This document shows positions 9,601 through 16,425 of a DNA stretch of 39,731 nt, piece by piece. The position numbers and the translations under genes were made by a program. The DNA is from Chloroflexota bacterium (GTDB lineage Bacteria; Chloroflexota; Anaerolineae; DTLA01): NCBI GenBank assembly GCA_014874485.1, contig JADBJK010000033.1, positions 1 to 39,731 on the forward strand, read 5' to 3'. The notes under the pieces are model-generated. The model was not told the DNA's origin, did no database searches, and saw only the letters and a program-made list of their open reading frames with translations. Numbering within the stretch: the stretch's first letter is position 1; each line of letters starts with the position of its first letter.

Positions 9601-12368
9601 GGCAGTTGCCCGCTGGGGATGGAGCCGCCGACCGGCTTGGGCAGTTGGTTCGCGCCCGTGGCGATGGGGAAGGCGAAGACGCTCTTGCCCGGCTGGCCGT
9701 TGCTCGGCTGGTCGTTCATGTCCAGGTACATGTAGGTGAATTCCTGCATGACCGCCGGGAACGTCATCACCTCGGTGGGCGTTACCACCGGCGCCGCGCC
9801 TCCCAACTGGGCCCGCACGATCTTGTCCACGTAGGTGGGCTCGTACCACATGCGGAAGAACACCTTCTCGCCCGCGTTCCCCTCGCGGATGGAGATCTGC
9901 CGGTACAGGTCCACCAGCGGCTCGCCGCTGTTGTTGTACTCGTTCATGTAGGCCGGGTTCAGCGTTACGAAGTCCTTGCGCGGAGCCTGCGGATGATCCG
10001 GGTCAAACGGCGCCAGCGGGTCCGTGTACGGCAGCACTTCCACAGGGTACGGCGCCAGGCGGTCCATGTACGCCGTTACGTCGCCCGCGCCCTTGTTGCC
10101 CAGGATTCCGTCGGGCCACGTCCAGGCCTGAATCTGGCCGAGCACAGGCTCGCCGTAAATCCAGTCGCCGTAGATGCGCAGGCCCTGGGTGTCCTTGTAC
10201 TTCTTGCCGCCCACCGCCGGGTCAAACCAGAACATGATGGGCACCGGAGGTTGGGCCGTGCCCAGGAGCGTTGCCCAGTCGGGCGCGGTGCGCAGCCAGT
10301 AGCGGCGCTCGGACTGGTAGTTGAAGAACACGCTCTTCATCAGGTACAGGTCGGGCGTGTTCAGGCCCGTGATGGCCGTGCGGACATCGGGGAACACCAT
10401 CTCCGTGTACCACCACGGCACGGTCATGAACTGCCGCGTGCTCCAGTACTGCCCGCCGTCCTCGCGCTCCGAGTACAGTTCCCGCAGCATGCCCAGGAAC
10501 TGCTCGTTCTTGTCCTCTTCCACGTAGTAGAGGCTGGTCTCGCGCGCGTCCGTGTAGGGGCTGTTCGGCCCATAGCCGACGTAGGGCAGGGTCTTGTTCT
10601 TCTGCAAGATGGGCGCAACCGGCCCCACCAGCCGCCCGACGGACCGGATGTTGATTTCCCACCGCTGCTGCACGGGATCCCAGACATCAAACTCGCTGAA
10701 CTTGGTGATGGCGTTGATGTCCTGGATGTAGTAGTGTTCGTAGTTGTACGGCGGCAGGACAGACAGGTTGTCGTTGGCCAGGTAGTGCTGCAGTTGCACC
10801 GAGTGCTGCCCGATGCGAACCGGCACCTTCGGGATGGGCGTGCGGATGGTGATGAACTGGAACTGGGTCAGATCCGGCACGAAGTTGTAGGGGTCATAGG
10901 GCGGATCAATGAACCCGTCGTTGTTCACGTCCAGGTCCGGGACAGGCCCGAAAGCCCCGCCGGGGGTTATGCCGCCGTTCCGCGTCATGATCGCCACCAC
11001 GTTGTACTCGTGGCCGTCCACGTAGAAACGCTTCAGGAACCACGGGTCGCCCGGGCGGCGGTCCTCGCGGTACATCCCGTCTTCCATGGCGCTGTGCGTG
11101 GCACCCACCGCGCGGCCAACGATGAGGATCGCCTGGTTCTCGTCACGGTCCACACCCTGGAGATACACAAACCATGGCCCGGTCGGGAAGCGGGTCATGT
11201 TGGTGCCCGGACCGCCATTGCGGACGGCGCGGATGAGTTGAGCAGGCCCCTGCGAGCCGGCCAGCACCATGTCGCCAATCTGGAGCGTTACGGACGGGAA
11301 GGGCCGCGGGGTCAGGTCGCCTGTGTAGTAGATGCCCAACTGCACGCCGTTGTCCGAGACCTGCTCCACCATGGCGAGGTGGTCAAGGAACTGCACGCCC
11401 CTGCCCCGCTCCACCGGCGTGGCGCCCAGCCGCAGCACCGCCAGTTCGGTGCCGTTGAGTACGGTCGCGTCGCGGTCCAGGCGGCTGATGAGCCCGTCGC
11501 CGTCAAAGTCTGCCGCAATGCTGGTGAGGGCGTAGAGCGAGCGTTCGCTTTCCACGTGGACGATGTCGGGAATCCCGTCAAAGTCGCCGTCCAGGCTGGT
11601 GAGACCGTAGCCGAACTGCGCGTTGGCCGAGGTCATGTCCACCGCACCGTTCGGGGTGAACAGGTCCTCGGACTTCATGCCCACGGGGAAGACGAAGGAC
11701 GTGCCCACGTTGCCCCAGGTGGGCATCGGCGGCGGCTCGGCGGTCAACTGCTTGCCCTCCATCAGCAGGTAGGTGAACTCCTGCATCAGGGCCGGATACC
11801 AGATGTCGGTAACCGGCATGGTGGGTTCAAACTCCCACCGGGGCGAGGCGATGTCCAGGATTCCGTTGCCGTTCAGATCCTTGTCCCAGTGCTCCGGCTC
11901 GTACCACATCCGGAACCACACCTTCTCGGAGGCGTTGATGGGGGTCAGGATCTTCTGGTACAGCCCCTTGGCCCAGTTTTCGTCGCGGGTGGCGCCTTCG
12001 TACATCCACGCGGGGTTGAAGGTAACCAGGTCGCGACTAGGGGCTTGTACGCCTTCGGGGTCAAACACGGACATGGTGTCCGTGTACGGCGGATCCTCCG
12101 GGAGAGTGCCCAGGACGGGATCGGTCGCCGTAGTGTCGCCCGCCCGTGGGTCGCCCTCAATGGGCAGGTTGGGGCGGTCCCAGCCGGTCCCGTAGATGCG
12201 CAGGGTGTGGGCCACACCGTTCTGCGCCGTGGGGTCGGCCGGAGGGGATTGTGGCGGCGCAGCCGAGGCCGGCGCCACACCGGAGGGGACGATCGCCAAC
12301 AGCATGGCGAGAATGACCAGCACGGCCACCACGTTGGCGATCCTTTGGACAGTGAGTCTCGCTTGCAT
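6657..12368 (-). CDS. Giant secreted scaffold-like protein: two ~640-residue repeats, PKD, cohesin, dockerin, cohesin
   Basis: A 1,903-residue exported protein. The start is the ATG with GGGAGG 7 bases upstream, and the signal peptide ends ASA near residue 35. Residues about 45-725 and 726-1360 are diverged copies of one another (LRIYG..., Y(T)D...FDP...AP..D.VT.NPA.M, EKV.FRMWYEP, FFVDGHEYNVVA). Each copy contains EF-hand-like Asp-rich segments (DGDFDGIPD, DFNGNGAIDNLD). Then come a PKD domain (about 1360-1445, WNFGDGG), a cohesin (about 1445-1590), a carboxypeptidase-regulatory-like beta domain (about 1593-1670), a type I dockerin with two Ca loops (about 1668-1731, GDANNDGTINIVDL and ADINGDGTCNLIDL) and a second cohesin (about 1741-1886). 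Carrying both partners suggests polymerisation or docking onto the LysM-cohesin protein encoded downstream. The N-terminal repeat domain is unrecognised. Confidence 0.9.
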   Translation of the reverse strand: MQARLTVQRIANVVAVLVILAMLLAIVPSGVAPASAAPPQSPPADPTAQNGVAHTLRIYGTGWDRPNLPIEGDPRAGDTTATDPVLGTLPEDPPYTDTMSVFDPEGVQAPSRDLVTFNPAWMYEGATRDENWAKGLYQKILTPINASEKVWFRMWYEPEHWDKDLNGNGILDIASPRWEFEPTMPVTDIWYPALMQEFTYLLMEGKQLTAEPPPMPTWGNVGTSFVFPVGMKSEDLFTPNGAVDMTSANAQFGYGLTSLDGDFDGIPDIVHVESERSLYALTSIAADFDGDGLISRLDRDATVLNGTELAVLRLGATPVERGRGVQFLDHLAMVEQVSDNGVQLGIYYTGDLTPRPFPSVTLQIGDMVLAGSQGPAQLIRAVRNGGPGTNMTRFPTGPWFVYLQGVDRDENQAILIVGRAVGATHSAMEDGMYREDRRPGDPWFLKRFYVDGHEYNVVAIMTRNGGITPGGAFGPVPDLDVNNDGFIDPPYDPYNFVPDLTQFQFITIRTPIPKVPVRIGQHSVQLQHYLANDNLSVLPPYNYEHYYIQDINAITKFSEFDVWDPVQQRWEINIRSVGRLVGPVAPILQKNKTLPYVGYGPNSPYTDARETSLYYVEEDKNEQFLGMLRELYSEREDGGQYWSTRQFMTVPWWYTEMVFPDVRTAITGLNTPDLYLMKSVFFNYQSERRYWLRTAPDWATLLGTAQPPVPIMFWFDPAVGGKKYKDTQGLRIYGDWIYGEPVLGQIQAWTWPDGILGNKGAGDVTAYMDRLAPYPVEVLPYTDPLAPFDPDHPQAPRKDFVTLNPAYMNEYNNSGEPLVDLYRQISIREGNAGEKVFFRMWYEPTYVDKIVRAQLGGAAPVVTPTEVMTFPAVMQEFTYMYLDMNDQPSNGQPGKSVFAFPIATGANQLPKPVGGSIPSGQLPSAGYGLTTFDADFDGVEDAVTIHSEFTLQQTTGIGADFNGNGAIDNLDTDGTALSGDELVIFARSVHLQRGQSAQLLDHMVSLANIAVPATSADITLWYTGGGMHANNSKHPDLVPGSPVTLRPGEMAIVDRTGYRRILAGGTNLGSLNGAWFVYVDQINSATETVNLIIGRALGASHSAIDNAAGGHDLTPGDPWYLKRFFVDGHEYNVVALMTVPNTYGYPNEDPYEFKYITIRTPVPKPDDFVNYEDSQILEGYWLRDAISVMPPFNYLHTVREDVLSMPEIWNNPSPLVTPLNRAELTMGNPAYMLWTDPNCIGRVLTQRPPLQITIVDEAREPQFYGELKEIYLFDGVETPQLWMLTEYRTSPDKYTELSFPAGEKYLMTTDWWWYNLRADFDCTQYLPPTPLAAQAPVYRVMFWYDPTDPKDIYINTTEACTPPQADFTATPTQGQAPLTVNFTDQSVGAITSWSWNFGDGGTSTQQNPSHVYNLPGVYTVTLTVSGPCGVDTETKTEYIFVSTCALIRLSPTTQTVGVGQTVAVDIRVENVSNLYGVDLQLSFDYTRVQVVDDDPATPGIQITPGPFLPVGSGYMQNNSANNGTGVIRYTFTLQNPAPPASGSGVLATVHFRGLATGTANVAFTLGQLVDRNGTQLCSTTQGGSLEVVITTGSISGQVSLQSRTDHSGVSVAAGALPPVSTGSGGTFTIAGVPAGTYTVIASKPGYLSARKTGVVVPASGSVNIGSTMLLGGDANNDGTINIVDLVIVGAMYGSTPPADSRADINGDGTCNLIDLVLVGANYNKTGPTDWVTVAEVAAARGQAKLGFSPSFRILPAGAQTTVEVVASSVADLYAGEFEVRYDPAAVSVVDADPNKEGVQVAVGDVFAGNGAFVALNAVDEAAGVIRFAATLLDPTPALQGNAVLARITFKGLKAGPTMLRFGNAQLLTAQAVALDVKAQDGSLWLGPIRGIGAEPNAKLLRIQ

Positions 12369-12547
12369 TTTGTTGCCTCCCAATTGGTTTACTGGTGGTG
12401 TTCAGAACACCGTTGACGGTTCCACGCTAGACCCGACCGAAATGTTCACCAGGCGACCAGCAACAAGGTACAAAACGACCCCGCACGCCATCGTCAGGAC
12501 GTGTGCACAACACATGCCAAAGGAGAAATCCCCTCTACTCTTGACAT

Positions 12548-12576
12548 ATTATACCACATTTTATGTCGCGTTTCAA
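12548..12576 (-). promoter_or_regulatory. Strong sigma-70-type promoter for the giant surface-protein gene
   Basis: On the minus strand there is a -35 TTGAAA (12571-12576), a 17-base spacer and a -10 TATAAT (12548-12553). Transcription from about 12541 gives a leader of roughly 170 bases, room for 5' UTR control. This AT-rich patch stands out in very GC-rich DNA. Confidence 0.85.
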
Positions 12577-13305
12577 GCCCTCTGCGAAAATCGCCGCTGG
12601 AATTGCGAGTTTTTCCACGCGACAGGGGACCGCCCCCGGCCCCCGCAAGCCCAGTCGCCGCAGAGAGGGGTTCTGCCACCCCACAGTCTGCAAGTTTCGT
12701 GCCATCGCCACATCCCTCGGGGCAGCTCGGCCACGGACATGGAAGGGCGTCGTCCCCGCACGCCGCCCGGTGCTGAAGCATCGGGCTAAACGAACAAAGC
12801 CCGGCGGGCTGGTGTACTCTGCCGCAGGGATTCTTGATGGTGTGTCATTGCGAGGGCGCGTAGCGCCCGTAGGGACAATTCATGAATTGTCCCCACTGAG
12901 GCGCGAAGCGCCGAAGAATCTCGTCAACCGAGATGCTTCGCTTCGCTCAGCATGACAGATGGAGCGTGAGATTGCTTCACTTCGCTCGCAATGACAATGG
13001 ACTATCTTCTCTGTAGTAAAGTGCTACGCCAGCCCTGAAGGAATCTCGCCCGTGCAGCGCGGGGGTCGTCCCCGCAAGCCGCCCGATGCCCCACGCGCAT
13101 TTCGGCGATGCCCTCCAATCCCCCTGCGGCCTCTGCGGAGAACCCACATGCCCTGCCCCCGCATCCCTCCCCGCACGCGCGGACAAAGGCCGGGGTGAGG
13201 GCAGCCGACGGGGACTCCTACGCAAAGGCGGGGCAATTCCCAACCCCGCCCCGCAGATGGCCTCCTATGTACATAACGCACAGAGCCGTTTTCAGGTGCG
13301 TTGTG
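12577..13305. repeat. Intergenic repeat mosaic between convergent/tandem minus-strand genes
   Basis: No convincing gene is seen. The stretch contains a CATCGGGCTAAACGAACAAAGCC module (12778-12800, related to 181-200), a perfect 22-bp palindrome (12872-12893), and an AAGAATCTCGTCAACCGAGATG module followed by GCTTCGCTTCGCTCAGCATGACA-type sequence (about 12914-12958). A GATTGCTTCACTTCGCTCGCAATGACA-type sequence is at about 12970-12996. Similar strings recur at 15365-15715 and 26487-26565. Open frames here lack ribosome sites and lie across repeats. Confidence 0.65.
12872..12893. repeat. Perfect 22-bp palindrome
   Basis: GGGACAATTCA followed directly by its reverse complement. The identical 22-mer occurs at 15389-15410, where symmetry extends to 28 bp. 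It is AT-rich compared with its surroundings. Confidence 0.8.
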
Positions 13306-14319
13306 CTAGAGTCCCACGCCATCTATCGCCGCGCCGCAGTACTCGCACTTCCCGTCGCGCACGTGCCGCTCGCGCACCGAGAACCCAAACCGCGCGATAA
13401 TCCGCTTGCCGCAATTCCAGCAGTAGGTGTGCTCCTCCGGCGCGCCCAGCACGTTGCCGACGTACACGTACCGCAGCCCGGCCTCCTTGCCGATAGCCCA
13501 CGCCCGTTCTAACGTCTGCACCGGCGTGCTTCCCCGGTCCAGCATCTTGTACATGGGGTGGAAGCGGCTCACGTGCCAGGGCGTCTCCACGCCCAATTCC
13601 TGCGCGATGAACCCGGCCAGGTCGCGCAACTCGCCTGGGTCATCGTTCAGGCCGGGGATGACCAGCGTGGTAACCTCCACCCATATCCCCTGTTGCTTCA
13701 TCAGCCGCAGCGAGTCCAGCACCGGCTGCAACCGCGCACCGCACTGCTGGCGGTAGAACTCGTCGCGGAACGCCTTCAGGTCCACATTGGCCGCGTCCAG
13801 GTAGGGGAAGAACGTCTCCAGCATCTCCGCCGTCATGTAGCCGTTGGTAACGTAGTTGTTCGCCAGGCCCGCCTGCCGCGCCAGGACGGCGATGTCGCGC
13901 GTGTATTCAAAGAAGACCGTCGGCTCGGTGTACGTGTAGGAGATGCTCCTGCACCCGGTCGCCAGCGCGTCCTCCACGATGTCCTCCGGCGGGACGTGCC
14001 GCCCCACGATGCGGCCCTGGTCCCGCGGCATCTGCGAGATGTCCGCGTTCTGGCAGAAGCGGCACCGGAAGTTGCACCCCACCGTGGCCACCGAGTACGA
14101 CGTGGTGCCCGGGTAGAAATGGAACAGGGGCTTCTTCTCAATCGGATCCACCGCCTGGGATATGGGCCGGGCGTACACCAGCGAATAGAGCACGCCCTGC
14201 CGATTCTGCCGCACGCCGCAGATGCCCGTCTCGCCGTCGGCGATCTTGCAGCGGTGGGCGCACAGATGGCACCGAACGCGCCCGCCATCCAACTTCTCGT
14301 ATAGCCACGCCTCTTTCAT
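13306..14319 (-). CDS. amrS: AmmeMemoRadiSam-system radical SAM enzyme
   Basis: A 337-residue radical S-adenosylmethionine protein. The [4Fe-4S] motif is CNFRCRFC (Cys82, Cys86, Cys89). Upstream is the family's N-terminal zinc-finger-like segment CHLCAHRC (17-24) with GETGICGVR (29-37). The YPGTTSYSVATVGCNF lead-in is characteristic of AmrS / PflA-like proteins. The C-terminus carries two extra CxxC pairs (CWNC, CEYC), possibly a zinc ribbon or auxiliary cluster. The usual partners, AMMECR1 and Memo domain proteins, are not nearby, and the reaction of this family is not established. The chosen ATG has GGAGGTGA upstream that overlaps the stop of the preceding gene. The longer open frame upstream is Arg/Gly-rich and unlikely to be translated. 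Confidence 0.9.
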   Translation of the reverse strand: MKEAWLYEKLDGGRVRCHLCAHRCKIADGETGICGVRQNRQGVLYSLVYARPISQAVDPIEKKPLFHFYPGTTSYSVATVGCNFRCRFCQNADISQMPRDQGRIVGRHVPPEDIVEDALATGCRSISYTYTEPTVFFEYTRDIAVLARQAGLANNYVTNGYMTAEMLETFFPYLDAANVDLKAFRDEFYRQQCGARLQPVLDSLRLMKQQGIWVEVTTLVIPGLNDDPGELRDLAGFIAQELGVETPWHVSRFHPMYKMLDRGSTPVQTLERAWAIGKEAGLRYVYVGNVLGAPEEHTYCWNCGKRIIARFGFSVRERHVRDGKCEYCGAAIDGVGL

Positions 14320-14324
14320 CGCCC

Positions 14325-14798
14325 TCACCTCCGCAAATCCAGCCGCCACTCGCAGCCTTCGTCGGTCTTGCGGTACGCGACAACCGCTGCGCGAACGCCC
14401 CGCGCGCGAAGCAGCGCCGCAAGCGTCCCCAGAAGCACGCAGGGCGGCTCGGCATCGGGCTTGCCCGCCCGCAGGCGATCCACCGCATCCAGGCACACGC
14501 ACGCCCGAAACTCGCAGGCCAGCACGTGGTCCGAGCGCGAGAACCCGCACCCGTCCACAAGCCCCCGCGCCCGCAGCCAGTCGCCGAAGGCGCCCAGGAT
14601 TTCGCCCACCCCGCCCAGCAGTTCGGGGCTGGGCAGGCCCACGCCATCGGCCAGGTTGCGCCCGTCCGCGGACTCAAAGGCCGCCGCGAGGGCCTCGGAC
14701 AGGCCGGCCTGCGTCAGCGGCGGGTCGCCGTGCGCCGCCAGCGCGTACAGCACGAACCCCAGCAGACTCCCTTGTCCCTCCCGTCCGCGCCCGTCCAT
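14325..14798 (-). CDS. Small hypothetical protein, coupled to amrS
   Basis: A 157-residue, mainly helical protein of no recognised family. It has four Cys in the middle (CGF...ACEFRACVCLDAVDRLRAG, about 87-112), a helix ALLRARGVRAAVVAY, and a C-terminal strand-like end EGCEWRLDL. The ATG at 14798 has GGAGGT four bases upstream; an in-frame GTG two codons earlier is less well placed. The stop lies 5 bases before amrS and within its ribosome site, so the pair is translationally coupled. It could be a substrate or partner of the radical SAM enzyme, but that rests on position only. A TATAAT for this strand overlaps the divergent promoter at 14838-14843, without a recognisable -35. Confidence 0.75.
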   Translation of the reverse strand: MDGRGREGQGSLLGFVLYALAAHGDPPLTQAGLSEALAAAFESADGRNLADGVGLPSPELLGGVGEILGAFGDWLRARGLVDGCGFSRSDHVLACEFRACVCLDAVDRLRAGKPDAEPPCVLLGTLAALLRARGVRAAVVAYRKTDEGCEWRLDLRR

Positions 14799-14813
14799 AA
14801 GCACCTCCCGTTC

Positions 14814-14842
14814 TTGACAAAACCGCGCCGCGCGGGTATTAT
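14814..14842 (+). promoter_or_regulatory. Near-consensus sigma-70 promoter for the two small coiled-coil genes
   Basis: A perfect -35 TTGACA (14814-14819), a 17-base spacer and a -10 TATTAT (14837-14842). Initiation near 14849 gives a leader of about 80 bases. The -10 is overlapped by the inverted repeat at 14840-14858, an arrangement suited to repression. Confidence 0.85.
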
Positions 14843-14858
14843 ACCCTATGGGGGTATA
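14840..14858. promoter_or_regulatory. CsoR-family-like operator (inverted repeat with G-tract)
   Basis: TATACCC (14840-14846), a TATGG spacer, then GGGTATA (14852-14858). The arms are perfect 7-bp inverted repeats. The TACCC..GGGTA pattern with a G/C tract is the kind of site bound by CsoR/RcnR/FrmR-family repressors, such as the copper-responsive CsoR of Bacillus. It overlaps the -10 and the likely start of transcription. No such regulator is encoded in the window, so assignment is by sequence resemblance only. Confidence 0.6.
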
Positions 14859-14881
14859 TGCGCCCCGTCATGCCGAGCGAA

Positions 14882-14895
14882 ACATCGCGCGATGT
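14882..14895. promoter_or_regulatory. Perfect 14-bp palindrome in the 5' leader
   Basis: ACATCGC followed directly by GCGATGT, between the promoter and the ribosome site of the 14928 gene. It could be a second protein-binding site or a small RNA hairpin. Confidence 0.4.
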
Positions 14896-14927
14896 GAATC
14901 GCCAACCCATGCAACGGAGGAACAGCC

Positions 14928-15161
14928 ATGAATACGCCGAATCCCGACGGCCTGTCGCCCGAGGCCCTGCGCGAGGAACTCCGGAAGGCCCAACAGGCGC
15001 TGGAGGAACTGGAAGAGGAGCGCCTGCTCACCCTGGGCCAGACCGGGGTCCACATCGGCGCACAAGAACTCCACCGTTTGACCTCCTCGTTCGCACGCGA
15101 CGAGGCGCGACTGCGCGCCCGCATTCAGGAACTGGCCGCCCTTCTGGAGGGGCACCGATGA
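14928..15161 (+). CDS. 77-residue predicted coiled-coil protein
   Basis: A small acidic protein. Residues about 10-36 are a Glu/Leu heptad-rich helix (EALREELRKAQQALEELEEE). A short middle section follows (LTLGQTGVHIGAQELHRL), then a second helix (about 53-76) with Arg/Glu and Leu spacing. It has two His and no Cys, so it is not a CsoR-type sensor itself. GGAGG lies 7 bases before the ATG. Its stop overlaps the next start (ATGA), so the two tiny genes form one translational unit behind the CsoR-like operator. Function unknown; a structural or adaptor role is possible. Confidence 0.75.
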   Translation: MNTPNPDGLSPEALREELRKAQQALEELEEERLLTLGQTGVHIGAQELHRLTSSFARDEARLRARIQELAALLEGHR

Positions 15162-15349
15162 CCGCCGAGCAGCGCATCCGCGAACTGGAACGGCGGCTTG
15201 AGGACCTGCGGGCGCGCCTGCCCAAGCATTCCGTCCCCGCCGCCATGATTTTGGAACTGGAAGCGATGGAAGAGGAACTCGCCGCCCTGCGAGCCCAGTC
15301 CGAGGGAAATTCTAGCACGTCCTCATCGCCCGCGCAACCGCGCGAATGA
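15158..15349 (+). CDS. 63-residue predicted coiled-coil protein
   Basis: It starts at the ATG that overlaps the TGA of the preceding gene. Residues 1-20 form one charged helix (TAEQRIRELERRLEDLRARL). PKHSVPAAM makes a turn, then ELEAMEEELAALRAQ forms a second helix, followed by a Ser-rich tail. The helical-hairpin pattern resembles small proteins I associate loosely with metal-stress loci, but I cannot name a family. It is probably co-expressed with the 77-residue protein and might pair with it. Confidence 0.7.
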   Translation: MTAEQRIRELERRLEDLRARLPKHSVPAAMILELEAMEEELAALRAQSEGNSSTSSSPAQPRE

Positions 15350-15762
15350 GGCTGAGGCTGTCGTCATTGCAAGGGCGCGCAGCGCGTAGGGACAATTCAT
15401 GAATTGTCCCTACGGTTATTCTGAGGCGCGCAGTGCCGAAGAATCTCGCCAACCGAGATGCTTCGCTCCACTCAGCATGACAACGCGGAGAAACCGCCAA
15501 CCCGCGCGAATGAACACGAACGGCACCCTTGCATTCGTGTAGATTCGTGCGATTCGTGGATGAACATTCGCACAGCGCCGAAGAACCTCGCCAACCGAGA
15601 TTGCTTCGCTTCGCTCGCAATGACGGGGGCAGGGTTGCCATTGCGAGGGCACGGAGCGCCCGAAGAACCTCGCCAACCGAGATTGCTTCGCTTCGCTCGC
15701 AATGACAGAGAGGGCCGGGGCAACCTCGCCGTCGGCGTGAGACCGGCCTGCTCCCCATCGCC
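15350..15762. repeat. Intergenic repeat block between convergent genes
   Basis: A 28-bp perfect palindrome (15386-15413) is followed by three copies of the AATCTCGCCAACCGAGAT / GAACCTCGCCAACCGAGAT module, near 15440, 15585 and 15665. Each continues into GCTTCGCT..GCTC(A/G)(G/C)(A/C)ATGACA. An A-rich CATTCGTGTAGATTCGTG element lies at about 15530-15560. No gene is seen. Confidence 0.65.
15386..15413. repeat. Perfect 28-bp palindrome
   Basis: The left arm GTAGGGACAATTCA is followed directly by its exact reverse complement. The central 22 bp are identical to 12872-12893. Confidence 0.85.
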
Positions 15763-16377
15763 TCACCGCGCCAGGAGCAGTGCGCGGCGCACCGGCTGGT
15801 CGGCCCCGCCGGGCCACGGGGCGTCGTTCCCGCGCGCCGCAACGGGCAGGAACACGCGGAACGGCCAGAACCCGGGCACGCGCTGCCGCGTCCCCGGCGA
15901 GTTGGACAGGCACGACCAGTTGAACACCTCGTCGGCGGCGCGAACGCAGAAGTAGTACGGCGCGCCATCGTCCTCTAGCCCGACCACCACACACGACTCG
16001 GCCGAACCCGCCGGGCCGGGCGCAGGCACGCCTGGGAGGGGAATCGCGGCCTCCCAGTCGGCTTCGGTCAGGATAGGCGCGCGGGCGTAGCGAATCTCGT
16101 ACAGCGTGGCCGTCCCCACCATGTCATCGTCGCCGGGGGCCGTCCAGTACAGGATGAGCGCGGAGCCAGAGCCGTCTGCCGTCTCGCCGATGCGCAGGTC
16201 GGTGATGCAGCCGGGGGGAATGGTGTCGTTGGCGCGCACGGTGAACACGCCGGCCGCTGTCTGGCAGTCGGGTGAGCGGGCCGACGCCGTCGGCAGCGAC
16301 AGCGTCAGCGCCGCAACGACCAAAGCACATGCGATGCGTCGTATCGCCGGCGGCACCATCTTCGCAACTTTCTGCAT
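15763..16377 (-). CDS. Secreted fibronectin-type-III-like protein
   Basis: A 204-residue exported protein. The signal peptide covers about 1-33 (hydrophobic ACALVVAALTLSL, cleavage after SAR or nearby). A single beta-sandwich of fibronectin III type covers about 50-165 (PPGCITDLRI, ALILYWTAPGDDD, YEIRYA, YYFCVRAADEVFNWS). The end contains FRVFLPVAARG; an LPV/LPL-type motif near the C-terminus recurs in Chloroflexi secreted proteins and is also seen in the protease at 30995. The start at 16377 has only a weak ribosome site; the ATG at 16359 is an alternative that keeps most of the signal peptide. It is last in the minus-strand run 20373-15763. Role unknown. Confidence 0.75.
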   Translation of the reverse strand: MQKVAKMVPPAIRRIACALVVAALTLSLPTASARSPDCQTAAGVFTVRANDTIPPGCITDLRIGETADGSGSALILYWTAPGDDDMVGTATLYEIRYARAPILTEADWEAAIPLPGVPAPGPAGSAESCVVVGLEDDGAPYYFCVRAADEVFNWSCLSNSPGTRQRVPGFWPFRVFLPVAARGNDAPWPGGADQPVRRALLLAR

Positions 16378-16388
16378 TCCCAGGGCAA

Positions 16389-16416
16389 CCCGGCCGTCTC
16401 GTCCACGACGGCCGGG
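16389..16416 (-). terminator. Stable hairpin between the 402- and 204-residue genes
   Basis: Ten-bp perfect arms CCCGGCCGTC (16389-16398) and GACGGCCGGG (16407-16416) with an 8-base loop, 10 bases after the stop of the upstream gene. There is no T-run. It may reduce read-through into the 204-residue gene. Confidence 0.5.
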
Positions 16417-16425
16417 CGCGGGCGG

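Noticed and set aside
7551-12416. 1,621-codon plus-strand open frame opposite the giant surface-protein gene
   Set aside because: Composition (His, Arg, Gly, Val rich, no domain) is that of an antisense shadow, while the minus strand encodes signal peptide, PKD, cohesin and dockerin domains.
12494-12781. Minus-strand 95-codon frame just upstream of the giant gene
   Set aside because: It crosses the strong promoter at 12548-12576 and dispersed repeats, with no ribosome site.
14928-15161. The 77-residue protein as a CsoR-type metal sensor
   Set aside because: CsoR-family proteins use a Cys-His-Cys set; this protein has no Cys, and its helix layout differs.
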